Of a DNA stretch of 33,984 bases, positions 9,978 to 20,274 are shown piece after piece (within the stretch, counting starts at the first letter, position 1; every line of letters starts with the position of its first letter). The notes under the pieces are model-generated. The model was not told where the DNA came from. It saw nothing but the letters and a program-made list of their open reading frames with translations, and did no database searches. The DNA is from Nocardioides sp. GTDB taxonomy: Bacteria > Actinomycetota > Actinomycetes > Propionibacteriales > Nocardioidaceae. The position numbers and the translations under genes were made by a program. The DNA lies in the NCBI RefSeq assembly GCF_029937575.1, contig NZ_JAPYPS010000041.1, positions 1-33,984 of the forward strand, read 5' to 3'.

Positions 9978-10596
9978 CGTCCGCCGGGGTGTAGAGCCCC
10001 AAGAAGCTTCGCGAGGCGGCGTCGACCAGTTCGGTCGGCGTCGCCTCGAGTGCTCCGTCGAGCCAGGCGGTGACCAGCTCGGCCATGCCGCCGATGAACA
10101 TCAACCCCGCGATCTCGTCCTGCAGCGGGTTGCCCGCCCGCTCGCCGAGCAGCTCCCCGGCCACCTCGGCCGACAGGTGGGCGAAGTGGCGCAGCAGCTC
10201 CGTACGGCGCGAGCGCAGCTGTGTCATGCCACCCGCCTCGATGATCGCAACCCGGCCCTTGCGCGGGTCGTCGACCAGCAGCTCGACGAACGCGGCGACG
10301 GCGGCGTACACCCGCGTGGTCGGCTCGTCGCCCGCGTCGGCGACGGCGCGCTCGCGCACCTGCTCGATCTCGCGAGCGATGTCGTCCAGCACGGCGGTCA
10401 GGGCCTCGTCGAGGCCGCGGAAGCTCTCGTAGAAGTAGCGCTCGCTGAGTCCGGCCTCGGCGCAGACCGCGGTCATCGTGGTCCTGGTCGTCGGGTCCGC
10501 CCAGACCGACAGGGTCGCCTCGAGGAGCCGGGCGCGCCGCTCGGCGGCCCGGTCCTCGGCGCTGACGCCCTTGTAGACCCCTGACTGCACTGCCAC
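9967..10596 (-). CDS. TetR/AcrR family transcriptional regulator
   Basis: A 209-residue regulator. Residues about 15-65 form the TetR helix-turn-helix, with RLLEATLSVW, then MTAVCAEAGLSERYFYESF as the recognition helix region. The remaining helices make the ligand-binding and dimer domain. The start is GTG at 10596. It is transcribed away from the P450 gene with 67 bases between the two starts, the classic arrangement for a repressor of its divergent neighbour. The spacer carries inverted repeats that could be its operator. Convergent with the SRPBCC gene, 11-base overlap. Confidence 0.92.
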   Translation of the reverse strand: MAVQSGVYKGVSAEDRAAERRARLLEATLSVWADPTTRTTMTAVCAEAGLSERYFYESFRGLDEALTAVLDDIAREIEQVRERAVADAGDEPTTRVYAAVAAFVELLVDDPRKGRVAIIEAGGMTQLRSRRTELLRHFAHLSAEVAGELLGERAGNPLQDEIAGLMFIGGMAELVTAWLDGALEATPTELVDAASRSFLGLYTPADVSR

Positions 10597-10605
10597 GCGC
10601 CGAGC

Positions 10606-10657
10606 CTCTCATGGCCTGCCCGAGAAGGTTGACAGGACACCCTTCCTGAATGAGAGT
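10606..10657. promoter_or_regulatory. Divergent tetR/P450 promoter region with nested inverted repeats
   Basis: For the P450 gene, TTGACA (10629-10634), a 17-base spacer and GAGAGT (10652-10657) end six bases before the ATG, a leaderless arrangement. Between the hexamers lies CAGGA-N6-TCCTG (10633-10648), well placed for a repressor. A second, wider inverted repeat, CTCTCAT (10606-10612) and ATGAGAG (10650-10656), puts the same heptamer next to both start codons in mirror image. TetR autorepression plus P450 repression from this site is inference from position. Confidence 0.5.
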
Positions 10658-10663
10658 GCGGGG

Positions 10664-12037
10664 ATGACGACCACGGTGCGGCCCATCCCCGACGTACGAC
10701 GCGAGGACAAGGGCCTGCCCGTGATCGGCCGGCTGCTCGACTACCTCAAGGACCCCGTCGCCCTGATGGAGCGCCAGTGGACGGCGTACGGCCCCGTCTC
10801 GAGGTTGCCCGTCTTCGGCGCCAAGGCCGTGCTCCTGCTCGGGCCCGACGCGTGCGAGGAGGCGTTCCGCAACAAGGACAAGGCGTTCGCCAACGGCCCG
10901 GCCTGGACCCGCCTCGTCGGCCCGTTCTTCACTCGCGGCCTGATGCTGATCGACTTCGAGGAGCACCACGGCCACCGCCGGATCATGCAGGAGGCCTTCA
11001 CCCGCGACCGCCTCGAGTCGTACGCCGAGTCCATGGGCCCGGCGATCGAGCGCGGGCTGGCCGCGTGGCAGCCGCAGCAGGACTTCCGCGCGTACCCGGC
11101 GCTCAAGCAGCTGACCCTCGACATCGCCGCCGACATCTTCATGGGCGGCGCCGAGGACCACGGCCCAGAGGAGATGGACCGGATCAACCAGGCGTTCATC
11201 GCCTGCGTCCAGGCGGCCTCGGGGGTCGTGCGCGGCCGGGTCCCCTTCACCCGCTGGGGCAAGGCCTACGCGGGTCGTGCGGTGCTGGAGGACTTCCTGC
11301 GCCACTATCTGCCCGCACGCCGGGCGACCCGCACCAGCGACATCTTCTCGGTGCTCTGCCACATCGAGACCCCCGAAGGCGAGCGGTTCGGCGACGACGA
11401 CGTCGTCAACCACATGATCTTCCTGATGATGGCCGCCCACGACACCTCCACCATCACCGTCTCCACGATGCTGCAGTACCTCGGCCAGCACCCGGAGTGG
11501 CAGGAGCGTTGTCGCCGGGAGTCGCAGGCGCTCGGCCCGCACCCGACGCTCGCCGAGCTGGAGGGCCTCGAGTCGGTCGACCTGGTGATGAAGGAGTGCC
11601 TGCGTCTGGTCGCGCCGGTGACCATCCTGGTGCGCAAGACGGTCAAGGACACCAGCGTGCAGGGCGTCGCGATCCCGAAGGACTCCGACGTCATCGTCGG
11701 GGTGCAGTACTCCCACCTGATGGAGGAGCACTGGACCGACCCGCGCTCCTTCGACCCGGAGCGGTTCTCGGCCGAGCGTCGCGAGGACAAGTCGCACCGC
11801 TACGCGTGGGAGCCGTTCGGCGGCGGGGTGCACAAGTGCATCGGGCTCTACTTCGCCGGTGCCGAGATCAAGACGATCCTGCACCAGCTGCTCCGGGGCT
11901 ACCGCTGGTCGGTCGACCCGTCGTACGTCGTGCCGATGGACTACCACTCGCTGCCCTTCCCCAAGGACGGGCAGCCGATCGACCTGCGCCCGCTGGTCGA
12001 GGACCCGGTGGTGGAGGATCACACCTGCGTGGAATAG
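10664..12037 (+). CDS. Cytochrome P450
   Basis: Haem-thiolate monooxygenase, 457 residues, no signal peptide or membrane anchor, so a soluble bacterial-type P450. The I-helix oxygen-activation motif is AAHDTS at about residues 257-262, with Ala where many families have Gly. The K-helix ExxR motif is E311-R314 (KECLRL), and the haem-binding loop FGGGVHKCIG has the ligand Cys at about 392. The substrate is not predictable. No ferredoxin or ferredoxin reductase gene is adjacent, so redox partners must come from elsewhere. It is divergent from a TetR regulator and followed 36 bases later by an MFS exporter on the same strand, suggesting an oxidation-and-export module under one regulator. Confidence 0.95.
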   Translation: MTTTVRPIPDVRREDKGLPVIGRLLDYLKDPVALMERQWTAYGPVSRLPVFGAKAVLLLGPDACEEAFRNKDKAFANGPAWTRLVGPFFTRGLMLIDFEEHHGHRRIMQEAFTRDRLESYAESMGPAIERGLAAWQPQQDFRAYPALKQLTLDIAADIFMGGAEDHGPEEMDRINQAFIACVQAASGVVRGRVPFTRWGKAYAGRAVLEDFLRHYLPARRATRTSDIFSVLCHIETPEGERFGDDDVVNHMIFLMMAAHDTSTITVSTMLQYLGQHPEWQERCRRESQALGPHPTLAELEGLESVDLVMKECLRLVAPVTILVRKTVKDTSVQGVAIPKDSDVIVGVQYSHLMEEHWTDPRSFDPERFSAERREDKSHRYAWEPFGGGVHKCIGLYFAGAEIKTILHQLLRGYRWSVDPSYVVPMDYHSLPFPKDGQPIDLRPLVEDPVVEDHTCVE

Positions 12038-12073
12038 GTGCAGCAGGGTGGGCGGTTGCAGGATGACGTGCCT

Positions 12074-13318
12074 ATGACCTCCACCGCCGATCGTCGTGCA
12101 GCCCGCTCGGAGCCGCGCGCCCCGCACTTCGGGCTGGCGGTGCTCGCGCTCGCCGTCGGCGGCTTCGCGATCGGGACGACCGAGTTCGTGACGCTGGGGC
12201 TGCTCCCGCAGATCGCCGAGGGCGTGGACGTCTCGGTGCCGACGGCGGGCCACCTGGTCTCGTCGTACGCCATCGGGGTCGTGGTCGGGGTGCCGCTGCT
12301 GAGCTTCTTCGGTGCGCGGCTGCCGCGGCGCGGCCTGCTGGTCGCCTTGATGGCGGCGTACGCCGTGTTCAACGTCGTGAGTGCCGCGGCTCCCGGCTTC
12401 GCGGTGCTGACCGCCGCCCGCTTCCTCGACGGGCTGCCCCACGGCGCCTACTTCGGCGTGGCCTCGCTGGTCGCCGCCAGCCTCGCCCCGCCCGACAAAC
12501 GCGGCCGCGCCATCGCGTCGGTGATGCTCGGGCTGTCGTTCGCCAACGTGGTCGGGGTGCCCGCCGCGACCTGGATCGGGCAGAACCTCGGCTGGCGCTC
12601 GGCCTACGTCTCCGCCGCCCTCGTGGCGCTGGTGGCGGTCGCGATGGTGCTGGCCTTCGTGCCCTCGGTACCGGGCGACCGCGAGGCGACCGGTCGCAAG
12701 GAGGCAGGCACGTTCTTCCGCAACCGCCAGGTCTGGCTGACGATGGCGGCCGGCGCCGTCGGGTTCGGAGGGCTCTTCGCCGTCTACTCCTACATCGCGC
12801 CGATCGTCACCGACGTCGCGCGGCTGGGGGAGGGGACCGTCCCGGTGTTCCTGATGGCCTTCGGGCTCGGCATGGTCGCGGGCACGTGGGTGGCCGGCGA
12901 GCTGGCGTCGTGGTCGGTGATGGGCTCGCTGGTGTGGGCGGGTGTGGCCACGACCGTCGTGCTGATCGCGTTCTGGGCCGTGGCGCCGTACGGCTGGTGG
13001 CTGCTGCCGTTCGTCTTCCTCGTGACCGCGATCGGTTCGGTCATGGTCGTCAACCTGCAGCTGCGCTTGATGGACGTGGCCGGGGACGCCGTCACGCTCG
13101 GCGCCGCGATGAACCACGCCGCCCTCAACGTCGCCAACGCACTCGGCGCCTGGCTGGGCGGGCTCGTCATCGCCGTCGGGTACGGCTACCGGGCGCCGCC
13201 GTTGGTGGGCGCGGCGCTGTCGGTGCTCGGGATCGGCATCCTGCTGTGGTCGGCGGCGCTTCAGCGCACCTCGGACGCCGACGACCTGGCGGTCCACTCC
13301 TCCACCAGCACGTCGTAG
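12074..13318 (+). CDS. MFS transporter, DHA1 (AraJ/YdhP/Cmx-like) family
   Basis: Drug:proton-type major facilitator of the inner membrane, 414 residues with about twelve hydrophobic segments. The first segment contains GTTEFVTLGLLPQIA, a hallmark of the AraJ/chloramphenicol-exporter branch, and the loop RLPRRG between segments two and three corresponds to motif A. I chose the ATG at 12074; AGGA lies ten bases upstream and upstream codons show no family similarity. It starts 36 bases after the P450 stop, so co-transcription is likely. The 3' end overlaps the convergent acetyltransferase gene by 58 bases; the overlap lies beyond the last membrane segment. Confidence 0.92.
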   Translation: MTSTADRRAARSEPRAPHFGLAVLALAVGGFAIGTTEFVTLGLLPQIAEGVDVSVPTAGHLVSSYAIGVVVGVPLLSFFGARLPRRGLLVALMAAYAVFNVVSAAAPGFAVLTAARFLDGLPHGAYFGVASLVAASLAPPDKRGRAIASVMLGLSFANVVGVPAATWIGQNLGWRSAYVSAALVALVAVAMVLAFVPSVPGDREATGRKEAGTFFRNRQVWLTMAAGAVGFGGLFAVYSYIAPIVTDVARLGEGTVPVFLMAFGLGMVAGTWVAGELASWSVMGSLVWAGVATTVVLIAFWAVAPYGWWLLPFVFLVTAIGSVMVVNLQLRLMDVAGDAVTLGAAMNHAALNVANALGAWLGGLVIAVGYGYRAPPLVGAALSVLGIGILLWSAALQRTSDADDLAVHSSTSTS

Positions 13319-14394
13319 AGCGCCATGTCGGCCGGACCGGTCCGCAGGACGGTCCCGAGCCGCTCGATCCCGGTCTGGGTCAGGCCCGCTGACTCGATGA
13401 CGTGGCGCGACGCTGCGTTCTCGAGCGCGGCGAAGGCGCGGACCCGCCGTACGCCGAGGTGGTCGAAGGCGTACGCCGTCGCGAGCCGCATCGCCGCGCT
13501 CATCATGCCGCGCCCGCGCGCGTCGGGGTGGGCCCAGTAGCCGACTTCGCAGTCGACCTCGGCGATGTCGAAGATGTTGATGGCGCCGAGGAGGGTGTCG
13601 TCGCGGTCACGTGGTGGGCCGGTGATCGCCCACGTGATCTTGGTGCCCCTGGCCTGTCCCTCGGTGTTGAGACGCATCCACTCGCGGGCGTCGGCAGCGC
13701 CGTACGGCGTGGGCAGCTGCCCCAGCCAGTGCTGGGTGCGCTCGTCGGAGCAGGCCTCGACGATGCGCGGGACGTCGGCCTCGGTCAGCGGTCGAAGCCG
13801 CACGCTCTCGCCGTCCACCGTGGGAATGGTGAGCCAGCGACCCTTGGGCTCACGCTTGTCGGTGACCAGCAGGGTCCCGACCCACGCGTCGACGAGCTCG
13901 CCGCGGTGGGCCTGCGAGTGCCGCAGGGTGCCGTCCAGGGTGAAGCCGAGGCGCCAGGCGAGCTTGCGCGAGGCCCAGTTGCCGACGTTGGCGCGCCAGA
14001 TCACCGTCTGCACGCCCATCGCCGCGAAGCCCCAGTCGATCAGCATCCGCAGCGCTCGCTCCATCGCCCCGGTGCCCCGGGCAGCCGGGTGCGCGCCGTA
14101 CGCGATCTCGGCGCGGCCGTGGCCCTCGTCGCGCAGCGCGATGTTGCCGGCGTACCGTCCGTGCGTCTCGACCGCGAAGATCCACTGCGACCCGTCCGCC
14201 CAGGCACCCGGGGCGATCTCGAGGCAGAACTCGCGGGCGTCCTCGCGGCTGAACGGCGTCGGCACCGTCGTCCAGCGCACCGAGAGCGGGTCGACGCACT
14301 GCTCGTAGCACCCCTCGACGTCCTGCTCGCCGAGGGCGCGGAGCACGACGTCGCCGTCGCTCAGAGTCGGCACCGGCGGCGGGGTGATCGTCAT
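13261..14394 (-). CDS. Tandem-domain GNAT acetyltransferase (RimJ/RimL type)
   Basis: A 377-residue protein made of two GNAT domains, roughly residues 10-178 and 190-368. Each has the acetyl-CoA pyrophosphate loop: RGTGA at 106-110 and RGRGM at 293-297, followed by the expected helix. Both are of the RimJ/RimL N-acetyltransferase type, with closing segments such as GNWASRKLAWRLGF in the first and ENAASRHVIESAGL in the second. The acceptor substrate is unknown. The gene is probably transcribed from its own leaderless promoter. Its last 58 bases overlap the convergent MFS gene; the overlapping part encodes only the final helix end and tail. Confidence 0.92.
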   Translation of the reverse strand: MTITPPPVPTLSDGDVVLRALGEQDVEGCYEQCVDPLSVRWTTVPTPFSREDAREFCLEIAPGAWADGSQWIFAVETHGRYAGNIALRDEGHGRAEIAYGAHPAARGTGAMERALRMLIDWGFAAMGVQTVIWRANVGNWASRKLAWRLGFTLDGTLRHSQAHRGELVDAWVGTLLVTDKREPKGRWLTIPTVDGESVRLRPLTEADVPRIVEACSDERTQHWLGQLPTPYGAADAREWMRLNTEGQARGTKITWAITGPPRDRDDTLLGAINIFDIAEVDCEVGYWAHPDARGRGMMSAAMRLATAYAFDHLGVRRVRAFAALENAASRHVIESAGLTQTGIERLGTVLRTGPADMALYDVLVEEWTARSSASEVR

Positions 14395-14400
14395 GGGCGC

Positions 14401-14441
14401 ACCCTGTCAACGGGGAGGCCGTCACCGCAAACGGATTGCGG
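14401..14441 (-). promoter_or_regulatory. Candidate GNAT promoter overlapping a 6-bp inverted repeat
   Basis: On the minus strand TTGCGG (14425-14430), 18 bases, and CAGGGT (14401-14406) end six bases before the ATG. The -35 is one arm of CCGCAA-ACGGA-TTGCGG (14425-14441). The same repeat lies 33 bases past the antiporter stop on this strand, so it could also be a short terminator hairpin. Confidence 0.35.
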
Positions 14442-14473
14442 AGAGCATCCTCGTCCCGGTCCGACTACCCACT

Positions 14474-16078
14474 TCACGCAGGCTGCGACGTACGCTCCGG
14501 GATCTCGGAGTCCGCGACCGAGGGCCCGTAGACGCGCAACGCGACCAGGGCGATGGCGCCGGCGACGAGCAGGGTGATCGCGGCACCGATGGCGACGGAG
14601 CCGACGAGGGCCACCGCGACGTACCCGAGGGCCGCGGAGAAGACGGCGATCATCACGTAGGGCAGCTGGGTGGTGACGTGGGTGATGACGTTGCAGCCGG
14701 CTCCCGTGGAGCTGAGGATCGTGGTGTCCGAGATGGGGGAGGCGTGGTCGCCGGCGACCGCGCCGGCCAGAGTGGCACCGATCGCGGGGAGCAGCAGCTC
14801 GGGGGCATCGAGGGAGTTGATGATGCCGCCGACGAGCGGGATGAGAAGCCCGAACGAGCCCCACGACGTGCCCGTCGCGAAGGCCATCGCACCGGCGAGC
14901 AGGAACACGATCGGCACCAGCCAGGACGGCGACAGCGAGGAGTCCTCGATCAGCCCGCCGAGGTACTCGCCGGTGCCCAGCGTCTCGATGAGGGCTCCCA
15001 GCATCCAGGCCAGGATCAGGATGCTGATGGCCGGCAGCATCGACTTCGCGCCCTCCAGCCATGCCCGCCCGAACGTCGCCTTGCCGAACTTCGGGTTGGC
15101 GGCCGTGTCGCGCACGTAGTAGTAGATCGCGGCCACCAGGCCGAGCCCGCCGCCGACGATCAGCGCGAAGGTCACGTCGGTCTCGGCGAGGATGTCGACC
15201 ACCGACCAGGAGCCCGCCGCACGTTGGCCGGTCCAGACGATGCCGGCGAAGACCCCAACGACCAGCAGCACGAAGGGCATGATCAGCGCGAGCTTGGCCC
15301 CGGGGCGGTGCACGGGCAGGTCCTCGGACAGCTGCCCGGGGATCTCCTGCTCGGCGTCGAAGAGCTCACCCTCCATGATGGCTCGTCGCTCCTCGGCCCG
15401 CATCGGCCCGAGATCGAGGGATCGAGTGGCCACCACGGCGACCAGGAGGAGAGCCGCGAACGCGTAGTAGTTGGCGCCGGCCGCCTGCATGAAGGCGCCG
15501 ACGTCGGTGACGTCCAGGGACGATGCGGCGATCTCGGTGCCGATGAGGCCGAGGATGAAGGCTCCCCAGCTCGAGAAGGGCACCAGGACGGCCACCGGCG
15601 CCGACGTCGAGTCGACCATGTAGGCCAGCTTGGCGCGCGAGACCCGGTGGGTATCGGTGACGGGCCGGCTCACCTGGCCCACGGCCAGGGCGTTGAAGTA
15701 GTCGTCGACGAAGATCGCGAGACCGAGGACCCCCGGCAGCAGGGTGGCGCCCCGGCGGGTCTTGATCCGCTCCTGGGCCCAGTCGGCGAAGGCGCGGGTG
15801 CCGCCGGACATCAGGATGAAGGCGGTGATCACCCCCAGCATCAGCGTGAAGATCAGGATGTAGACCTTCGTGGTGTTGACCTCGCCGTCGAGCCAGAACA
15901 GGTCGCCGAAGGCTCCAGCGACCTGCTTGATCGTGCCCCAGGGCGAGAAGTCCTCGATCAGCAGAGCGGCAGCAAGGACCCCCAGCCCCAGGCTGAGGAG
16001 CACCTTGCGGGTGGCCACGACCAGCCCGATCGCCACCAGGGGAGGCAGGAGCGTCAGGATCGGAAGGCTGTCAACCAT
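14474..16078 (-). CDS. Na+/H+ antiporter, NhaC family
   Basis: Integral membrane antiporter of 534 residues with about eleven to thirteen hydrophobic segments. Family-defining stretches are FVDDYFNALAVG, TSAPVAVLVPFSSWGAF, ATGTSWGSFGLLIPL and AVAGDHASPISDTTILSSTG, the last being the conserved acidic/serine region of NhaC proteins. The expected role is Na+ (or Li+) extrusion coupled to proton uptake. Some members exchange amino acids or malate and lactate, so the ion pair is not certain. The ATG at 16078 has AAGGAG seven to eight bases upstream. It stands upstream of the GNAT gene on the same strand with a 79-base gap, which probably contains a terminator or a separate promoter. Confidence 0.9.
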   Translation of the reverse strand: MVDSLPILTLLPPLVAIGLVVATRKVLLSLGLGVLAAALLIEDFSPWGTIKQVAGAFGDLFWLDGEVNTTKVYILIFTLMLGVITAFILMSGGTRAFADWAQERIKTRRGATLLPGVLGLAIFVDDYFNALAVGQVSRPVTDTHRVSRAKLAYMVDSTSAPVAVLVPFSSWGAFILGLIGTEIAASSLDVTDVGAFMQAAGANYYAFAALLLVAVVATRSLDLGPMRAEERRAIMEGELFDAEQEIPGQLSEDLPVHRPGAKLALIMPFVLLVVGVFAGIVWTGQRAAGSWSVVDILAETDVTFALIVGGGLGLVAAIYYYVRDTAANPKFGKATFGRAWLEGAKSMLPAISILILAWMLGALIETLGTGEYLGGLIEDSSLSPSWLVPIVFLLAGAMAFATGTSWGSFGLLIPLVGGIINSLDAPELLLPAIGATLAGAVAGDHASPISDTTILSSTGAGCNVITHVTTQLPYVMIAVFSAALGYVAVALVGSVAIGAAITLLVAGAIALVALRVYGPSVADSEIPERTSQPA

Positions 16079-16166
16079 GGGGCTCTCCTTCGCAGTCGTG
16101 GGTAGTGACCCTACGTCTGACGAGCGACTCGATCCACACCCCGCGGTGCGGGTCCGTGCGCCCGGC

Positions 16167-16172
16167 TATCGT
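16167..16172 (+). promoter_or_regulatory. Candidate -10 of the 16180 gene (leaderless)
   Basis: TATCGT ends exactly seven bases before the GTG at 16180. No ribosome binding site precedes that codon. The arrangement decides for this start over a longer frame beginning at 16105. Confidence 0.45.
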
Positions 16173-16179
16173 CGCGACC

Positions 16180-16791
16180 GTGCCCGACTACCAGCGGATC
16201 CTCGTGGTCAGCACGGCGACGGCCGAGGCGGACCTGCTGCGACTGCGACGCGACCTGGGCAGGGATCCGGTGGTCCTCGCACCGCCCACGCCCGAGGCGC
16301 GACGGGTGGTGGACGTCCTCCAGGTCACCGCGCAGGCGGAGCGGCTGCTGATGCCGGTGCGCTCCCCGCAGGTCGACCGCGGCCATCAGCTGGACCACGC
16401 CGTGCGGGAGCACGCCCTGCGCGACCGGTTTCGGGTCGTCGTGGTGGTCACGGACCCGGCCAGCATCATCCTGCTGCTGCGCGTCCTGGCACCCGACCAG
16501 CTGGCCACCGGGGGCGCGGTGACGGTGGTGGGGATCGCGCGTGGCGAGCGTCCGGTCGTAGTGCGGCGTGCGCTGCTCCTGGGCCTGGTGGTGGGCGTTG
16601 CGGTCGGGGTGGTCCAGCAACCGGGTGCGATCCTGGTGCTGCCGGGCGCCGTCCTGCTGGCTGGCGTGCTCCTCGTGCTGGTCCCACGCTGGCGGCACGT
16701 CGGTCGGGAGCTGCTCGTCGCGGCGGGCGTGGCCGCCGTGGTCGGCCTGATGGTGGTCGCGGGCTCGGCGAGGTTCCCCGCCGGGTGGTGA
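16180..16791 (+). CDS. Unrecognised protein, soluble N-terminal domain plus three C-terminal membrane segments
   Basis: I do not recognise a family. The 203-residue product begins with about 125 residues of alternating strands and helices: RILVVST at the start, then PVVLAPPTPEARRVVDVL, then FRVVVVVTDP. This resembles a Rossmann-like alpha/beta domain without a diagnostic motif. Three hydrophobic segments follow, at about 130-146, 149-169 and 177-195. No signal peptide precedes the soluble part, so it should lie in the cytoplasm. A GTG start at 16180 is supported by a -10 hexamer seven bases upstream. The gene lies alone between the divergent antiporter and the convergent mycothiol-dependent enzyme gene, 26 bases away. 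Long valine/leucine runs could inflate the membrane prediction. Confidence 0.6.
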   Translation: MPDYQRILVVSTATAEADLLRLRRDLGRDPVVLAPPTPEARRVVDVLQVTAQAERLLMPVRSPQVDRGHQLDHAVREHALRDRFRVVVVVTDPASIILLLRVLAPDQLATGGAVTVVGIARGERPVVVRRALLLGLVVGVAVGVVQQPGAILVLPGAVLLAGVLLVLVPRWRHVGRELLVAAGVAAVVGLMVVAGSARFPAGW

Positions 16792-16817
16792 TCCGCGGCC
16801 CGTCCCGCTGAGCGGAG

Positions 16818-18670
<1,853 letters not shown>

Positions 18671-18679
18671 GTTGGAGCC

Positions 18680-19192
18680 ATGCCGACGATCGGGGTAGCC
18701 GTCGCGATCCCGGAGCCCTGGGCCACCGAGCTGCAGGACTACCGGGCGGCAGTCGGCGACTCCACGGCGGCGATGATCCCGACCCACATCACACTCGTGC
18801 CCCCCACGGAGATCGAGGGTGAGCTCGCCGAGATCGAGTCGCACCTCGCCGATGTCGCCACCGAGGTCGACGCCTTCGCGGTCCACCTGCGCGGCACCGG
18901 CACCTTCCGTCCGGTCTCTCCGGTGGTCTTCGTGACGCTCGTCGAGGGCATCAGCCAGTGCGAGCTGCTCGCCGACGCCGTACGACGGGGGCCGCTCGAC
19001 GTCGACCTGGCCTTCCCGTACCACCCGCACGTCACGATCGCCCACCACCTCGACGAGGGCGCCCTGGACCAGGCCTTCGACGAGCTCGCCGACTTCGAGT
19101 GCGAGTTCCCCGTCGACGGCTTCCACCTGTACGTGCACGACCAGGACCATGGCTGGCGCCCGACGCGCGACTTCGCCCTGGGCAACCGCTGA
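18680..19192 (+). CDS. 2'-5' RNA ligase family protein (2H phosphoesterase)
   Basis: A 170-residue protein of the 2H superfamily. The two catalytic H-x-T motifs are HIT at 36-38 (PTHITLVPP) and HVT at 117-119 (YHPHVTIAHH). Members act on cyclic phosphodiester or 2'-5' linkages in RNA or nucleotides. The bacterial physiological substrate is generally unknown. The start ATG follows trpS by nine bases, with GGAG just upstream, so the two are likely co-transcribed. The next gene begins 29 bases downstream. Confidence 0.9.
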   Translation: MPTIGVAVAIPEPWATELQDYRAAVGDSTAAMIPTHITLVPPTEIEGELAEIESHLADVATEVDAFAVHLRGTGTFRPVSPVVFVTLVEGISQCELLADAVRRGPLDVDLAFPYHPHVTIAHHLDEGALDQAFDELADFECEFPVDGFHLYVHDQDHGWRPTRDFALGNR

Positions 19193-19221
19193 CGAAACGT
19201 CTGACCAGGGGGGAACGCTCG

Positions 19222-20274
19222 GTGAAGCAACGACTCGCGGCGCTGCGGGAGCGCTATGCGTGGTTCGACCACGTCCTGCGCATGCAGGAGCACTACGGCT
19301 CGGTCAAGGCAGGCCAGCAGGCGGGGGCGGTGACCTACTTCGCGTTCCTGAGCTTCTTCCCGGTCCTGGCGCTCTCCTTCTTCGTGGTCGGCCTGGTCTC
19401 CAACATCTACCCCGAGGCGCGGGACAACCTGGTGACCGCCATCGACTCGGTGCTGCCCAACATCGTCGGCGACGACGAGGGCGAGATCTCGCTCAAGGAC
19501 ATCCGCACCTTCTCGGGCCTCGCCGGTCTGATCGGTCTCGCCGGTGTGCTCTACTCCGGGCTGGCGTGGGTCTCGGCGTTGCGTGACGCCCTGCTGACGG
19601 TCTTCGAGACGCCGGCGCGTGAGCGGCCGTCCTTCGTCATCGGCAAGCTGCGCGACCTGGTCACCCTCGCCACCATCGGGCTGGTCCTGATCGTCTCGGT
19701 GGCCGTCGCCGGATTCGTCAGCGGCTTCTCGGAGGACATCCTCGGCTACCTCAACCTCAACGAGGACTTCAGCTGGTTGGTCAGGGTCATCGCGCTCGTG
19801 CTCGGTCTCGCGGCCAACTCGGTGCTGTTCTACTCCGTCTTCCGGCTGCTCGCCGAGCCGGAGCCGCCCCATCGCTCGCTGTGGCAGGGGGCGCTCCTGG
19901 GTGCTGTCGGCTTCGAGGTCCTCAAGCAGATCTCCACCCTCCTGCTCGCCTCCACCAAGGACCAGCCGGCGTTCCAGGCCTTCGGGATCGCGCTGATCCT
20001 GGTCGTCTGGATCAACTACTTCTCCCGGCTCATCCTCTACGCCGCCACCTGGGCCTACACGACCACCGAGTCGCGCGAGCGGCGTGAGGCCGAGCAGGAG
20101 CCGCCGGCGCCGGTGCAGGGGCCGGCGACGCCCGCCCTGGCCGCCCGCCATGAATCGGCCGTGGCGCTCGTCGAGCCCGCAGGCCCCCGCCGTACGTGGG
20201 TGGCGCCGTTCGCCGCCGGCAGCGCCGCCGCCCTCGCACTCGTCGCAGCCCTGAAGAAGAAGGACCCCTCATGA
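19222..20274 (+). CDS. YihY/BrkB family membrane protein
   Basis: A 350-residue inner-membrane protein with six hydrophobic segments between residues about 30 and 280. Hallmarks of the YihY (formerly RNase BN-like) family are GAVTYFAFLSFFPVLAL at the first segment, the LRDALLTVFETP loop, and ILVVWINYFSRLILYAATWA near the end. The molecular function of the family is unsettled. A C-terminal extension of about 75 residues is Pro/Ala/Glu-rich and ends with a further hydrophobic stretch and LKKKDPS. The GTG at 19222 has AGGGGGGA five to six bases upstream; longer frames overlap the previous gene. Its stop overlaps the next start as ATGA, so translation is coupled. Confidence 0.9.
   Translation: MKQRLAALRERYAWFDHVLRMQEHYGSVKAGQQAGAVTYFAFLSFFPVLALSFFVVGLVSNIYPEARDNLVTAIDSVLPNIVGDDEGEISLKDIRTFSGLAGLIGLAGVLYSGLAWVSALRDALLTVFETPARERPSFVIGKLRDLVTLATIGLVLIVSVAVAGFVSGFSEDILGYLNLNEDFSWLVRVIALVLGLAANSVLFYSVFRLLAEPEPPHRSLWQGALLGAVGFEVLKQISTLLLASTKDQPAFQAFGIALILVVWINYFSRLILYAATWAYTTTESRERREAEQEPPAPVQGPATPALAARHESAVALVEPAGPRRTWVAPFAAGSAAALALVAALKKKDPS

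Noticed and set aside
9860..13297. 1145-codon antisense frame over SRPBCC, TetR, P450 and MFS genes
   Set aside because: It crosses four recognised genes and encodes Arg/His/Gly/Asp-rich sequence with no family features.
14384..16105. 573-codon plus-strand frame opposite the NhaC gene
   Set aside because: Shadow of a well-supported membrane protein; the translation is a charged low-complexity string.
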